Source: Cycas panzhihuaensis (lineage: Eukaryota; Cycadophyta). Taken from it: a stretch of DNA of 64,000 bases. Under the pieces are notes generated by a model. The model saw nothing but the letters and a program-made list of their open reading frames with translations, was not told the origin of the DNA and did no database searches. This document shows, one piece after another, positions 11,816 through 22,035 of this stretch (positions are counted from its first letter, which is position 1; every line of letters begins with the position of its first letter). The position numbers were made by a program, and so were the translations under genes. The stretch spans positions 44,213,741 through 44,277,740 of the forward strand of contig CM041465.1 in the NCBI GenBank assembly GCA_023213395.1, given 5' to 3'.

Positions 11816-12690
11816 TAGTAAGCTTTGGCATGCTAGATTTGGTTATACGAGTTATGAAGAACTCTAGTACCTAAGTAAGTATGATATGGTTCATGGCTTA
11901 CCTATATTAAAAATTGTCTATGGTGTTTGTGAAGCCTACGTCATAGGCTAATAACACATGGACCTTTTTCCAAATCATACTACCTTTCAAGCTAAAGTCC
12001 CACTTAAACTTATTTAATCTAATATCTGCAGACCATTCTAAGTACCTTTGTACTCTAAAAGTAGATATTTTGTCATATTTATTAATGATTTTTCTAAAAA
12101 ATACTGGGTATACATGATAAAAATAAGAAGTTAAGTATTTGACATCCTTATTAAATTCAAAACCTTAATAAAAAACCAAACAAACTTCAAAATCAAAATC
12201 TTCAGAATAGATAATGCTAAGGAATATTTAAGCAATAATTTTACTAATTATTGCAAAAGACATGGAATTCGAGTTCAACATTTTGTAGCATATACTCCTC
12301 AATAAAATAGTGTTGCTGAATACAAAAATCGTACACTTGTTGAGATGATCAGATGCATGTTACATGCAAAAGGTCTTGACTTAAAGTTATGGGCAAAAAC
12401 TATTGCTTATTCCAATTATTTATTAAATCATTTACTATATAAATCTCTACAAAATTTTATATTAGAATAGAAATGGTGTGGGCATAAACCTTCTGCTAAG
12501 CATTTAAAAATTTTTGGTAGCATTGCTTGAGGATATGTTCCTAAAGAAAAATGATAGAAACTTGACCCTAAAAGTTTCAAATATATCTTTGTTATCTACA
12601 ACGAAGAAAGCAAAGCCTACACACTTTTAAATCCAACCACGCATAATATTTCAATACTACATGACGTTATATTTGATGAAGAAGGTTCTT
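11816..12690 (+). pseudogene. copia integrase relic (element 7884)
   Basis: This includes the GAG-pre-integrase block 'KLWHARFGYTSYEEL' (about 11821-11865) and a core with 'FVIFINDFSKKYWVYM' (about 12070-12118). 'FRIDNAKEYLSNNF' (about 12202-12243) carries the second Asp, and 'TPQ-stop-NSVAEYKNRTL' (about 12294-12338) carries the Glu. The stop at 12303-12305 replaces the expected Gln of PQQNG (CAA to TAA). The C-terminal block contains 'FKYIFVIYNEESKAYTLLNP'. Confidence 0.8.
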
Positions 12691-13039
12691 CATAAAAAAC
12701 TTCTTATGTTGAACTACCTGTTAAAAACTTACTAACTAACACTTACTTAATTGATCCCAGTGACATTCAAGTTGATCATGAATCAATTGAGTCCTTATCT
12801 ACTGAAGTCCAAAATTAGACTTTAAATGAACAAACTACCTCAACTTCATCTAGTCAGCCTACTTTACCAAAACAACAACCTAACAATAGTAAACAATCTG
12901 TTTGGGCTTAGAAAACTCTTTTTGATGTAGGTTCTGATGCTGGTAATCCTTTGGATACCAGAAGAACTCATTCCCAAAAACTATAAGCTATCTTTTCTCT
13001 AATGGCCAAAATCATGGCTATAATGATCCCAAAACCTTT
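12691..13039 (+). pseudogene. Integrase-RT linker (element 7884)
   Basis: A Ser/Thr/Gln-rich stretch with stops continues the pol frame between integrase and RT, as in other plant copia elements. No domain was recognised. Confidence 0.5.
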
Positions 13040-13902
13040 AAATAAGCAAGTAACAATCCCATATGGCAGTAAGCTATGCAAATTGAAATAGATGCTCTTA
13101 AAAAGAATTCAACTTGGGATTTAGTTACTCTACCTCCTAGAAAGAATATGGTAGATTATAAATGGGCTTATCAAATAAAGTTTTACTCTAAAGGAGCAAT
13201 TAAAAAATGCAAAGCCTGTTTAGTAGCAAAAGGATTCTCACAAATTAACGATATTGATTATACCGAAACCTTTCCTCCTATAGCTAAAATGAATACTATT
13301 AAAACTATCATAGCTCTTATAGCAAAATTTGGTTGAGAAATTTATTAGATAGATGTTAAGAGCGCCTTCTTAAATGATGATCTTAAAGAAGAAATTTATA
13401 TGAAACAATATTATGGTTTTATAAATAATCCTAATTTAGTATGTAAATTAAAAAAATTATTATATGGTTTAAAACAAGCTCCTTGAGCTTGGTATACCAA
13501 AATTAATAATTATCTTCTATAAAATGGATATACTAAGTGTATTAGTGATCCCAATCTTTACTTTCAAAGATAAGGCAAGTATATCACCATTTTAATTCTT
13601 TATGTAGATGATATTATAATAACTAGTTGTTTACTCTATACAATTCTCTAATTAAATCAATCTTAATGAATAAGTTTGAAATGCCAGACTTAGGTCTATT
13701 ACACTACTTTTTAGGTCTACAAATTTGTCAATTAAATTCAAAAATTACTATTTCTCAACCAAAATATATCATTGAACTAATAAAAAGACTTAATATAGAT
13801 AATGTTAAGCTAGCCCCCGCACCTTTACAATCAAGTGTAAAATTAATTACTGATTATCCTTCTCTATTATGTGATCTTACCTTATATTATTAACTAATAG
13901 GA
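13040..13902 (+). pseudogene. copia reverse transcriptase, 5' part, split by a LINE
   Basis: 'EIDALKKNSTWDLV' (about 13083-13124) opens the RT. It continues with 'YKWAYQIKFYSKGAI', 'CLVAKGFSQI', '[12 protein letters not shown]', '[13 protein letters not shown]' and an intact catalytic 'LYVDDIII' (about 13600-13623). Stops at 13334-13336 (Trp), 13346-13348 (Gln) and 13484-13486 (Arg, CGA to TGA) lie in conserved positions. A frame change follows near 13625. The conserved 'QLIGS' motif is cut by the LINE at 13902 and continues after 19423. Confidence 0.85.
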
Positions 13903-13913
13903 CCAAGGGTTGT

Positions 13914-15018
13914 GTGATGTTCAAATTCTCCTCATATGAAGACATGTCTAATATCCTGCTTAAGGCGCCTTCGATGTTCGGCAGGAAAGCGTTGTCCCTT
14001 GAGAAATGGCACAGGGATTTTGATCCCTCCTCCCCCAAGATTAAACAAGCTCCTTTATGGATTCAACTCCCGGGTCTCCCATTACATCACTGGAACCCAG
14101 AAGTTTTCAATGGAATAGCGAAGGCGGTGGGCCCTCTTTTAGCTGTTGATTCTGCGACGAAGAATAGGAGTAGGCTCATCAACGCTAGGATCTGTGTTTA
14201 ACTACCGACAAACCCCTTCTGGATGACATCTGGATGGATTTGCCAGAAGGTAGTTGGGTGCAGCCGCTGATTTATGAAATGGACCATATCAGATGCTCCA
14301 CTTGCAGAATATTGGGGCATCTGCCCCAAAAATGCCTAGGGATTCAGGCCCCAACAGATGAAAACAACAAGGGACTCCTAGTTCCAAATCCCCAGGATAA
14401 GGTGGATAAGGTCCAAGGGGTGGATCCAGATATTGAAGGCATCACAGAGGAAGCTGGGTTCCCTGGTGGGGACTTGGGTTTTGACCCTAACAAAGAGGAT
14501 ACGTTACTAGAGGAGGGAGAGCCATATGCTCAGGCGCCCTTGGTCCTGGGTAGCCAGACTGAAGAAACATATTCAGGGGTCCCGTCCCCCACTCAAATTG
14601 TCGCCAAGACACATTCTATCCACCCTGACGTACTTAGGGGCAGGATAGGCAAGTAGAGGGAAGGCTTGAGCTTTCCCCCTATGCAGGGGATGATGTTGCT
14701 CCTAGTGAGAGGCATACGGCAGGGGCAGAGGCATTAGCACCCGCATTGGCAGATCTAGGGGAGCCGGTTCCAGCTGCAAATCCACAACTGATACTGACTC
14801 AGAAGAAGCAGCTAGATGTGGGTACTGATAAGAAAGTAGGGAGGCCGCCTCTGAAGCTCCTAAGGGAGAAAGAAACGACTACCCAAGTAGACCAAGGTAC
14901 CCAGAAAACCCTTAAAGATGCTTTCTCAGAAGGGCCTACCCTTAGATCCAGCACCGCAGGCAAAGAGCCTCTAAAAGGAGAGCCTGCTAAAGTCTGGAAA
15001 CAAAGGAAAAAGAGATGA
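13914..15018 (+). pseudogene. LINE ORF1: DUF4283 plus CCHC zinc knuckle protein
   Basis: This is the plant L1 ORF1, thought to bind element RNA. The start shows the C-terminal half of DUF4283 ('WIQLPGLPLHHWNPEVF', about 14058-14108). After a frame break near 14200-14230 comes the zf-CCHC_4 knuckle with 'RCSTCRILGHLPQKC' (about 14292-14336). An acidic and basic low-complexity tail ends in a Lys/Arg-rich stretch at 15015. Stops near 14654-14656 break the tail. The N-terminal start is missing by truncation. Its TGA (15016-15018) overlaps the ORF2 start as ATGA. Confidence 0.8.
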
Positions 15019-18000
15019 AATTAATATCTTGGAACATCAGGGGACTCAATGCCCCCTCGAAGCAGAGGATTTTAAAGGATATGCGTGACAAGCATGCTCC
15101 AGACCTAATATTCCTACAGGAAACCAAAATGAATAAGGAGAATGGCCAAAGGGTCAAAAATAAAATTTGGAAGACTGCTGATAGCATTGAGATTGACTAT
15201 GCCTAAGGAGTGGGGGGCTTAATGGTGCTATGGGATCCATCGTCATGGCCAGGAGAACTTTTCCTGGCGGAGGGATCCTTCTTATCGATTCAGCTAACCA
15301 ATAAAAGCAATAACATGTCCTGGATTGCCACAAATGTTTACGCTCCAAATAATCAAGAGGCCAGGAAAAAACTCTGGGCTAGGCTGTTGGAGGCTCACAG
15401 AGATTGCTAATTACCTTGGATGCTGGCAGGGGACTTCAACTTGGCTTTAACCCCGGGGGACAAGAGAGGCGGTTCTGGTGGATGGACTTCCAGTATGGGA
15501 GATTTCAGTGACTTCCTCCAACAGGGGGGTCTGGAGGACGTGAAGCTCCGAGGGGCCTCATTTACCTAGTCAAATAAAATACTAGGGAATGACCTAATCC
15601 AAATTAAATTAGACCCGGTGCTGGCCAATTTTGACTGGCTGAGCTATTTTAGTGACTTTGCCCTGGAGACGCTTCCGAGGATCAGTTCTGACCACTCTCC
15701 TCTTTTGCTTCAGTTTTCGGCTCGGGTAAATTCTGGATCCCCCTTCAGGTTCGAGCTGATGTGGCTCCGTCACCCCGATCTTAGGAACAGGATCGTGGAG
15801 TGGTGGCAGATCCAAATCAAAGGCCACGCTATGTATAGATTTTCGAAGAAGCTCGACTGGATCAAAAGATAAATCAAAGTCTGGAACAAGGAGGTCTTCC
15901 AAAATATTCATGAGCAGAAGGATAAAGTCATTTTCGACCTAAAAGCTGTAGAGGAAAGGATTGAGTGCACCGATAGATCCTCTGAGATAGATAAGACAGA
16001 AAAGGAGCTGGTTGAGAAGTTGGACGAGATTCTCATTAGAGAAGAAATTCTCTTGAGACAAAAATCCAGGGCCCTTTGGTTGGCGGAAGGGGACAGGAAC
16101 ACAAAATTCTTTCACATGACCACAATAAAGCATAGGGCTAGCAACAAAATTTCTAGCCTCCTTAGGGAGGACGGCTCGATTGTTAGCTCTATGGAGGGTA
16201 TGAAGGAGTTGGCTAGCGATTACTTTAAGGATCTTTTCACCGAACCCCAGGACGGGGATTTGGATAGTAGGAAAGATTTCTTAAATAACATTCCTAGGCT
16301 AATGAATGAAACTCAAAACGAACAGTTGATTGCTCCGTTCACCCTTGAGGAAGTCAGGGCAGCCCTCTTTAGCATGAAGAAAGATAAAGCCCCGGGCCCT
16401 GACGGTTTCCCTCTGGGCTTTTTCCAGGAATATTGGGATATTATTCAAGGTGACCTTATGGAGGCTTTGCAGGAATTCTACACAAACAAACAGATCCTGC
16501 AGGAATGGCAGACCACTTTTCTTGTCCTCATCCCAAAGAAAGAAGGAGCGAAAAGGATGGAAGACTTCCGTCCCATTAGTCTCTGCAATGTCAAATACAA
16601 GATCTTGACCAAGGTTCTGGTTAACAGACTTAAGAGCATCATGCCAAACATTATTTCCCACAACCAGGATGGGTTCCTTCGAGGCAGGTAGATTTACGAT
16701 GGTTACATTGTTGTCCACGAAACAATTCATTCCGCTGCTGCAAGAAAGGAGCCAGCAATGTTGATCAAGATCGATCTCATGGAAGCCTTTGATAGGGTCT
16801 CCTGGGATTGCTTCTTGACTGCCTAGAGGCTTTTGGCTTTGGTGATCTCTGGCAAACCTAGATTAAGCTGTGCATTGGGAATCCCCAATTCTCCGTCATT
16901 ATCAATGGTTCATCCTCCAGGTTCTTCCCGGGATTCAGGGGTTTGAGGCAAGGCGACCCCCTCTCCCCCTTTTTATTTATCACTGGGTAGTCTTTGGGTA
17001 GAACCTTAGAGTCGGCCAGGAGGCTTGGTTCCTTAACTGGGATTAAATCGACATCGGGGGTGGACAATGTGGTTCACCACCAATTTGTTGACGACAATAT
17101 TCTCCTTGGGAAGGCCTTCGTCAGGGAGGCTTCTAGATTTAAAGATATTCTGGGGTATTTTGAGAAGGCCACGAACTAGAAGATAAGCCTCAAGAAGAGT
17201 AGTGTCTTCTTTATAAACACCTCGGGTCACGCCCAAGGCAGGATTAGCAGAATTCTAGGTATGGATATAAAGAAGCTTCCCACAATTTACCTAGGCTTGC
17301 CCCTTTTTGTTGGGAAGATGTCCAAGGAAATGTGGAACCCGCTTTTAGATAGAATGCAAAGGAAGCTAGCGGGCTGGAAGGGAGCCCTCTTGAGTTCAGC
17401 TGGAAAGCTCCAGCTTACCGCCTCTACTCTCCAGAGCATTCCAGTATTCTGGATGTCCATCTTCAGGGTCCCGACGGGCATCTCAGACACTATCGAATCA
17501 ATTCAGAAAAGATTTCTTTGGTCTGGAACAGAAAGCAAAGACAGGATGCACCTAGTGAGCTGGAATAAAGTCTACACCCCGAAATGGGCTGGTGGCCTCA
17601 ATTTGCGCAAACTCTCTCTCTTCAATGTAGCCCTTGGGGTAAAGCTCGGGTGGAGATTGTTCAAAGGTGGAGAGAGACTCTGGGAGAGGATTCTCTCTAG
17701 AAAATATATTCAGGGGGCTCCTTCTTGGATAGTAGCATCCCGTCGGCCGGCTCTACCATCTGGAGGAGCATCCTCAAAGCATGGGAGGCTATCAGGGATG
17801 GCCTAAAATGGAAATCAAGCGATGGAAATTCCATAAGATTTTGGGATGACGTCTGGTGTTGCGACAAGGCCCTGAAGGAGTTTCCAGACCTGGTGCCTAT
17901 GATGGGCCCTTGTGTTAGGCAATACGGCACCCTGACCAGAGATTACTGGATCGAGAGAGAAGGTGGCAGGAGCTGGAGGAAATTAGAGGACACCCAAGGG

Positions 18001-19179
18001 GCTGGCTGCCTGCAGGAGGGCTGCTTTAAGATCAATAGGATCTTAAGTAAAAGTTATATCCCGAGCTCCGTCACGAGGATCCGATGGTGTGGCCTTCTAG
18101 CTCATTGGGGGGTATCCTGTTCAACAGGGATACCAATACTTATGCTTAAAAGAGGGACAAGAAAACCCAATCTTTGGAAAGGGTTTGGAGGCTTCCCCTC
18201 ATCCCAAAAATTACTATTTTCTGGTGGACCTGCCTCATGAACAAAATCCTGACTTTGGACAACCTCCAAAGTCGAGGATTTATGTTGGCCAACAGATGTG
18301 TCCTATGCTGCAAGGGGGTGGAGTCCATTGATCACATTATCCTAGAGTGCCCTTTCATAAGGGAGATCTAGAGGATGTTGCTCGAAAAATTTGAAGTGTG
18401 CTGGACCTTCTCGCAAAAGGTTACAGAACTGTGGCTGGCATGGCAAAGCCCATTCAATAGCTATAATCTTAGTCGCATCTGGAAAAATTCACTTCCAATA
18501 TTGGCATGGAATATCTGGAAAGAAAGAAACAACAGGATCTTCCAAGGAAAAGGAATGGACCAGACGGGGGTTTACAATAGAGTCTGTTTGGACATCAAAG
18601 AAAATGTCGGTAATGTTAAGGAAAAACGCATAACTCCGACAAAAAATAGGATTTTACTCAAATGGGATATAGATCCTGAAATAGTTGCTCCTAAACCTAG
18701 AAGCACCAGATGGATACCCCCGGTGGAGCCTTGGGTCAAAATCAATTTTGATGGCCGCAAAAGGTAACCACAGGAAGCCGGGGTGGGGGTATCTGTAGGG
18801 GTATAAAGGGTCCATTATTTGGGCCTTTGCGGACTACTATGAAACCCAGACGAACAATTATGCGGAGATGCATGCTATGCTTAAAGCCATCAATTTAGCT
18901 CACATAGGGGGCTTCCAGCGGTTGGTGATCGAGGGGGACTCTGAGGTCGTTATAAATTCGCTAAAAGGTAGGGCCCGCCCGGACTGGAAATTCCAGGCTA
19001 TAATTAATGATGCCAAAGATTCTATTAAGGGTTGGTCAGAGGTATATATTAGACACACCTTGAGAGACGGTAATAAGGCAGCCGATTATTTGGCAAATTG
19101 GGGGGTAAGGAACAAGGGGGGCAAGTGTGGAGAAGTGATTTCCCTAAGGACCTTCTGGATCTGGTGGAGAAGGATATGA
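15015..19179 (+). pseudogene. LINE ORF2: endonuclease, RT, zinc finger, RNase H
   Basis: This is the LINE replicase. An APE-type endonuclease starts at the ATG ('KLISWNIRGLNAPSK', then 'LIFLQETK' with the catalytic Glu, and 'DHSPLLL' near 15690). RT covers about 16320-17250 with 'KDKAPGPDGFP' (16384-16416), 'FRPISLCNVKYKI', 'LIKIDLMEAFDRVSW' and the catalytic box 'HHQFVDDNIL' (about 17077-17106), an F-V-D-D form. A zf-RVT region lies at about 18180-18360 with Cys and His pairs. An RNase H at about 18730-19110 has 'INFDG', 'YAEMHAM', 'EGDSEVV' and 'KAADYLANWG'. About ten stops or frameshifts, e.g. TAG at 16689-16691 for Gln, inactivate it. Confidence 0.9.
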
Positions 19180-19181
19180 CC

Positions 19182-19350
19182 GGTAATAGCTAGCCGTGGG
19201 GCTTGTCCCGGCTTTTATTTATTTCTTTTTGCCTATACTGTGGGGTTGTCACGGTCTTCCCTGTCTTGGTAATAGCTAGCCGCGGAGCTTGTCCCAGCCT
19301 CTTATTTCTCTTTTCCTATACCGTGGGGTTGTCATGGTCTTACCTACTTG
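19182..19350 (+). repeat. Tandem duplication in the LINE 3' UTR
   Basis: Two adjacent copies of about 85 bp (19182-19267 and 19268-about 19350) start with GGTAATAGCTAGCCG and contain GTGGGGTTGTCA. The related LINE fragment at 49.7 kb has only one copy. The copies differ at several positions. Confidence 0.8.
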
Positions 19351-19422
19351 TCCTTTGATGTACTAGGTTGTGGGATCCTGTTTTCAAACCCACTTTAATT
19401 CTTTTTACCTTACCAAAAAAAA
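19351..19422 (+). other. LINE 3' end and A-tail
   Basis: The shared 3' terminal block with 'GTTGTGGGATCCTG' and 'CAAACCCACTTTAATT' ends in TTACCTTACC followed by an A-run. The same block appears inverted at 49690-49740, which fixes the LINE 3' end. The A-run merges with the target-site duplication. Confidence 0.8.
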
Positions 19423-19433
19423 AACTAATAGGA

Positions 19434-20040
19434 AGTTTAATTTATTTAACTCACACTCATTTAGATATATCTTTTGATGTTACTCTATGTTCTAGATTTA
19501 TATAAAAACCTCACAAATCACATTAGAAAGTAGCAAAGTATATCTTATAATATCTTGTAAGAATAATATACAATGGTCTCACATATAACATTTGTACTAC
19601 TACCTTAAAATTAACAAGATACATAGATTTTAATTGAGTAGGTAACTCAGATGATAGAAAATCTACTATTGGTTATATTTTCTTTTTTGATTCTTTACTT
19701 ATTACTTGGTCAAGCAAGAAAATGTAAACATTAGCTTTGTCTACAATAAAAGTTGAATATCGGGCACTTATTGAGGCAAGTAAAGAAGCATTGTAGATAA
19801 GATCCTTTCTAAGTGAACTCGATTTGTTTTCTCACTCTTCCATTAAAATTAATGTTAATAATCAAGGTGCTATATCTATTACTACTAATCATATTGCTCA
19901 TTCTAGAACCAAACACATTGAATTGCATCAATATTTTATTCGTAATCTTGTTCATGATAATATTATTAACTTATTCTATTGTCCTACAAATATACAGATT
20001 ACAGACATTCTTACAAAACCATTATGAGAAATGAAATTCA
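19434..20040 (+). pseudogene. copia RT end and RNase H, 3' part after the LINE
   Basis: The copia frame resumes with 'GSLIYLTHTHLDISFDVT' directly after the LINE. RNase H follows: 'DRKSTIGYI'-type sequence near 19650-19680, then 'HSSIKINVNNQGAISI' (the expected Asp-Asn-x-Ser/Gly-Ala block) and 'SRTKHIELHQYFIR' (about 19899-19940). It ends in 'DILTKPL' (about 20006-20026) and a stop. This order is the copia C-terminus. Several Gln and Trp sites upstream are stops. Confidence 0.85.
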
Positions 20041-20159
20041 ACAAACTATGAGAATTATTGAAGATTGAAGAAGTCTTCATCAAAGAGACATCATCGTGCT
20101 AAATCCTTCTTCTATCTTTTTTCTCACATCTTCTATATTCTATTGTATAAAAGATAACA

Positions 20160-20170
20160 TTAAAGGGGGA
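20160..20170 (+). other. Polypurine tract of copia 7884-20699
   Basis: TTAAAGGGGGA lies immediately before the 3' LTR and would prime plus-strand DNA synthesis. Confidence 0.75.
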
Positions 20171-20699
20171 TGTTAGAATAAAGTGACTGTAATGTTACTT
20201 TTTGTAATATCTCTTTATTAACCTTAATATATTAACACCTAATTATGTAAAGTTTATTGAAATAACAAACTTCTCACTTTAATGAGCTTTTCTCTCCTTA
20301 AAAGTATCCTCCTAGATTCCTAGAGGTTGGTCTGTATGCCTGTCTATTGGGTTGTTATCCATAGGTAGTCAGGTATAATATCTTAGTCAGATAAACATGG
20401 TATGTACATGAAGTAGAGGCTAACCAAGTTTTCTTTCATTAAAGGAATTGCTAAACTTTAAACCAGATTCAGAGAGAGAATGAGATCCTCATAAAAAACT
20501 TATAATGTATATTTATTTTATTAATATATATTTATATTTTTAAGGTGGTTTTTCATCCCTTAATGGGGTTTTCTACCTGTCTATATTAAGTGTTATCTGT
20601 TATTTGATATTCAATACTGTTTATATTTAAATTATTAAAATGTTAATTTATTTTCAGTATTATTAATTTATGCAAATGTTATTAACCCTCTCTCCAACA
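20171..20699 (+). mobile_element. 3' LTR of copia 7884-20699
   Basis: It begins TGTTAGAATAAAG and ends CTCTCCAACA, repeating 7884-8402. The next five bases, CTAGC, are the right target-site copy. Confidence 0.9.
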
Positions 20700-20704
20700 C
20701 TAGC

Positions 20705-21531
20705 ATATGCATTGATTGTGAGTGCTCCTTCTTCAAAGTTACTAATCTTTTCTCTTTTGAGCTCCATACTTAAGAGAGAATTTGGGTCACTAGTTTTGTC
20801 ACTTATTCTCATCCTTAAGAAGAGATTTGTCTGTCAGCTTCAGAAACTTTATTAGTTGCTCAAGTTATACACTTATATACTAGTTCTTTATTCTAGAGAT
20901 TTTTTCTTGGTCATCCATCACCCATTTTTCTTTCTTTCTTATTATCCTTGGTTTTCTCTATCTACACTTTTGAGGTGAATATTCATTCTACTACCTTCTT
21001 GTTACATTTGAAGACACTGTAATTTAGATCTTCTTTTTCTCGCATGGTTCAATATTTAAGGAGTTTCATTTCTATTGTTCCATCTTGGTTTCATTAAAAA
21101 GGATAAATCCTTGATGTATTAAGGAAAGGTATTTATGATTGGATGTTTATAAACTTTTTTTTGTAAATATAGAAAAAAAAAGAAGTTAGAAAAAAAAATT
21201 AATAAAAAAAGTATTATTATCATCCTCTTATAATCTGGGATAAGTCGCATGATGGATTCATCCCCACTTATACATAATAGGTTGGATTCATTTTGATGAG
21301 TCATTTGGGATATTTAGGTCTATCATGGCCTCAAATATGATTGAACTCTGGTTGACACCTTTTGTTTTAGTTGATTATTGTTATCCTAATTATGATTTTT
21401 CTTTTTCCTCCTTACAATCAGAACCAACTTTTCTCATTCACTACCATCTCCTTATTGATTGATTCCCACATTCTTCTTTATTAATCATGCCATCTCTAGA
21501 TATTGGTCCTATCTTCATATAACATTGAGTA
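20705..21531 (+). other. Gypsy 3' region before the second RNase H
   Basis: This is the continuation of the gypsy element after the copia insertion. It is AT-rich with an A/T homopolymer stretch at 21150-21215. No domain was recognised. Together with 7708-7883 it forms a spacer of about 1 kb between integrase and the second RNase H. Confidence 0.55.
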
Positions 21532-21930
21532 TTTTCATCGATGGAGGTAGTAGAGGTAACTCAGGATTATTTGCTATTGCTTAGGTGATTTATGACTAAT
21601 AAAAAAATCCCCTCCTATTTGTTGACCTATTTCTACCTAGAGAAACCAACAATGAAGTTGAATGTTCTACTATTATAGGAGTATTATCTAATATTTCTTA
21701 ACCTTACCATGGACTTATTATTATTTATTTCAACTCCTAGATTATGGTTTACTAGTTAGTTAGGATATATCAAATTCATTCTCTATGACTCCTTTCCCTT
21801 CACCACTAGGCTTCATTGTCAATATCTTTATTCGTTTTAGTCACTATTTAATTTATCCCTCAAATCTTTAATACTAAAGTTGATACTTTAGTCTATTTTA
21901 TCTTGGATGATTATTTTAACTCTCATCTTT
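21532..21930 (+). pseudogene. Second RNase H relic (archaeal-like type), downstream of integrase
   Basis: In one frame this shows the signature 'IFIDGGSRGNSG' (21532-21567), characteristic of archaeal-like RNase HI with the first catalytic Asp. It is followed by 'PRETNNEVE' with the second acidic residue, 'IYFNS' where the third (normally G-D-S) is Asn, and 'VDTLVYFILDDY' resembling the final 'A-D-A-L-A' block. About eight stops interrupt it, mostly TAG or TAA where Gln is plausible. Tat-branch gypsy elements are known to carry such an extra RNase H, usually between the first RNase H and integrase as I recall. Here it lies about 1 kb after integrase. Confidence in the fold is fair; function is lost. 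Confidence 0.6.
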
Positions 21931-21945
21931 TGCTGGAGACACCTT

Positions 21946-22035
21946 ACTTTAGAATGAGTATAAACCACCACTTTAGAATGAGTATAAACTACCACTCTAG
22001 AATGAGTATAAACTACCACTCTATAAAGAGTATAA
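21946..22035 (+). repeat. 24-bp tandem repeat
   Basis: Three full units (21946-21969, 21970-21993, 21994-22017) of ACTTTAGAATGAGTATAAAC plus four bases, and a partial fourth. A lone related copy, 'AAAATGAGTATAAACTA', occurs at about 22554-22570. Confidence 0.9.

Larger units (their letters stand above)
13903..19422 (+). mobile_element. L1-type LINE, 5' truncated, 5.5 kb
   Basis: This is a non-LTR retrotransposon with ORF1, ORF2, a 3' UTR and a short A-run. It is flanked by an 11-bp direct repeat AACTAATAGGA (13892-13902 and 19423-19433), the mark of target-primed integration. It starts inside the DUF4283 domain of ORF1, so the 5' end is missing. Its base composition is visibly more GC-rich than the host copia. 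Stops and small frameshifts are fewer than in the host element, so it is younger than the copia it interrupts. Confidence 0.95.
7884..20699 (+). mobile_element. Ty1/copia element nested in the gypsy element, itself carrying a LINE
   Basis: Two LTRs (7884-8402 and 20171-20699) flank a PBS, gag, protease, integrase, RT and RNase H in copia order. Ends are TA/TG...CA. The flanking five bases match at four of five positions (GTAGC against CTAGC). A LINE at 13903-19422 splits the RT; without it the element is about 7.3 kb. By eye the LTRs differ at roughly a tenth of positions, so the insertion is old. All ORFs contain stops, mainly at Gln, Arg and Trp sites. Confidence 0.9.

Noticed and set aside
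16299-16730. 143-codon minus-strand ORF
   Set aside because: It is the complement of the LINE RT domain read in another frame.
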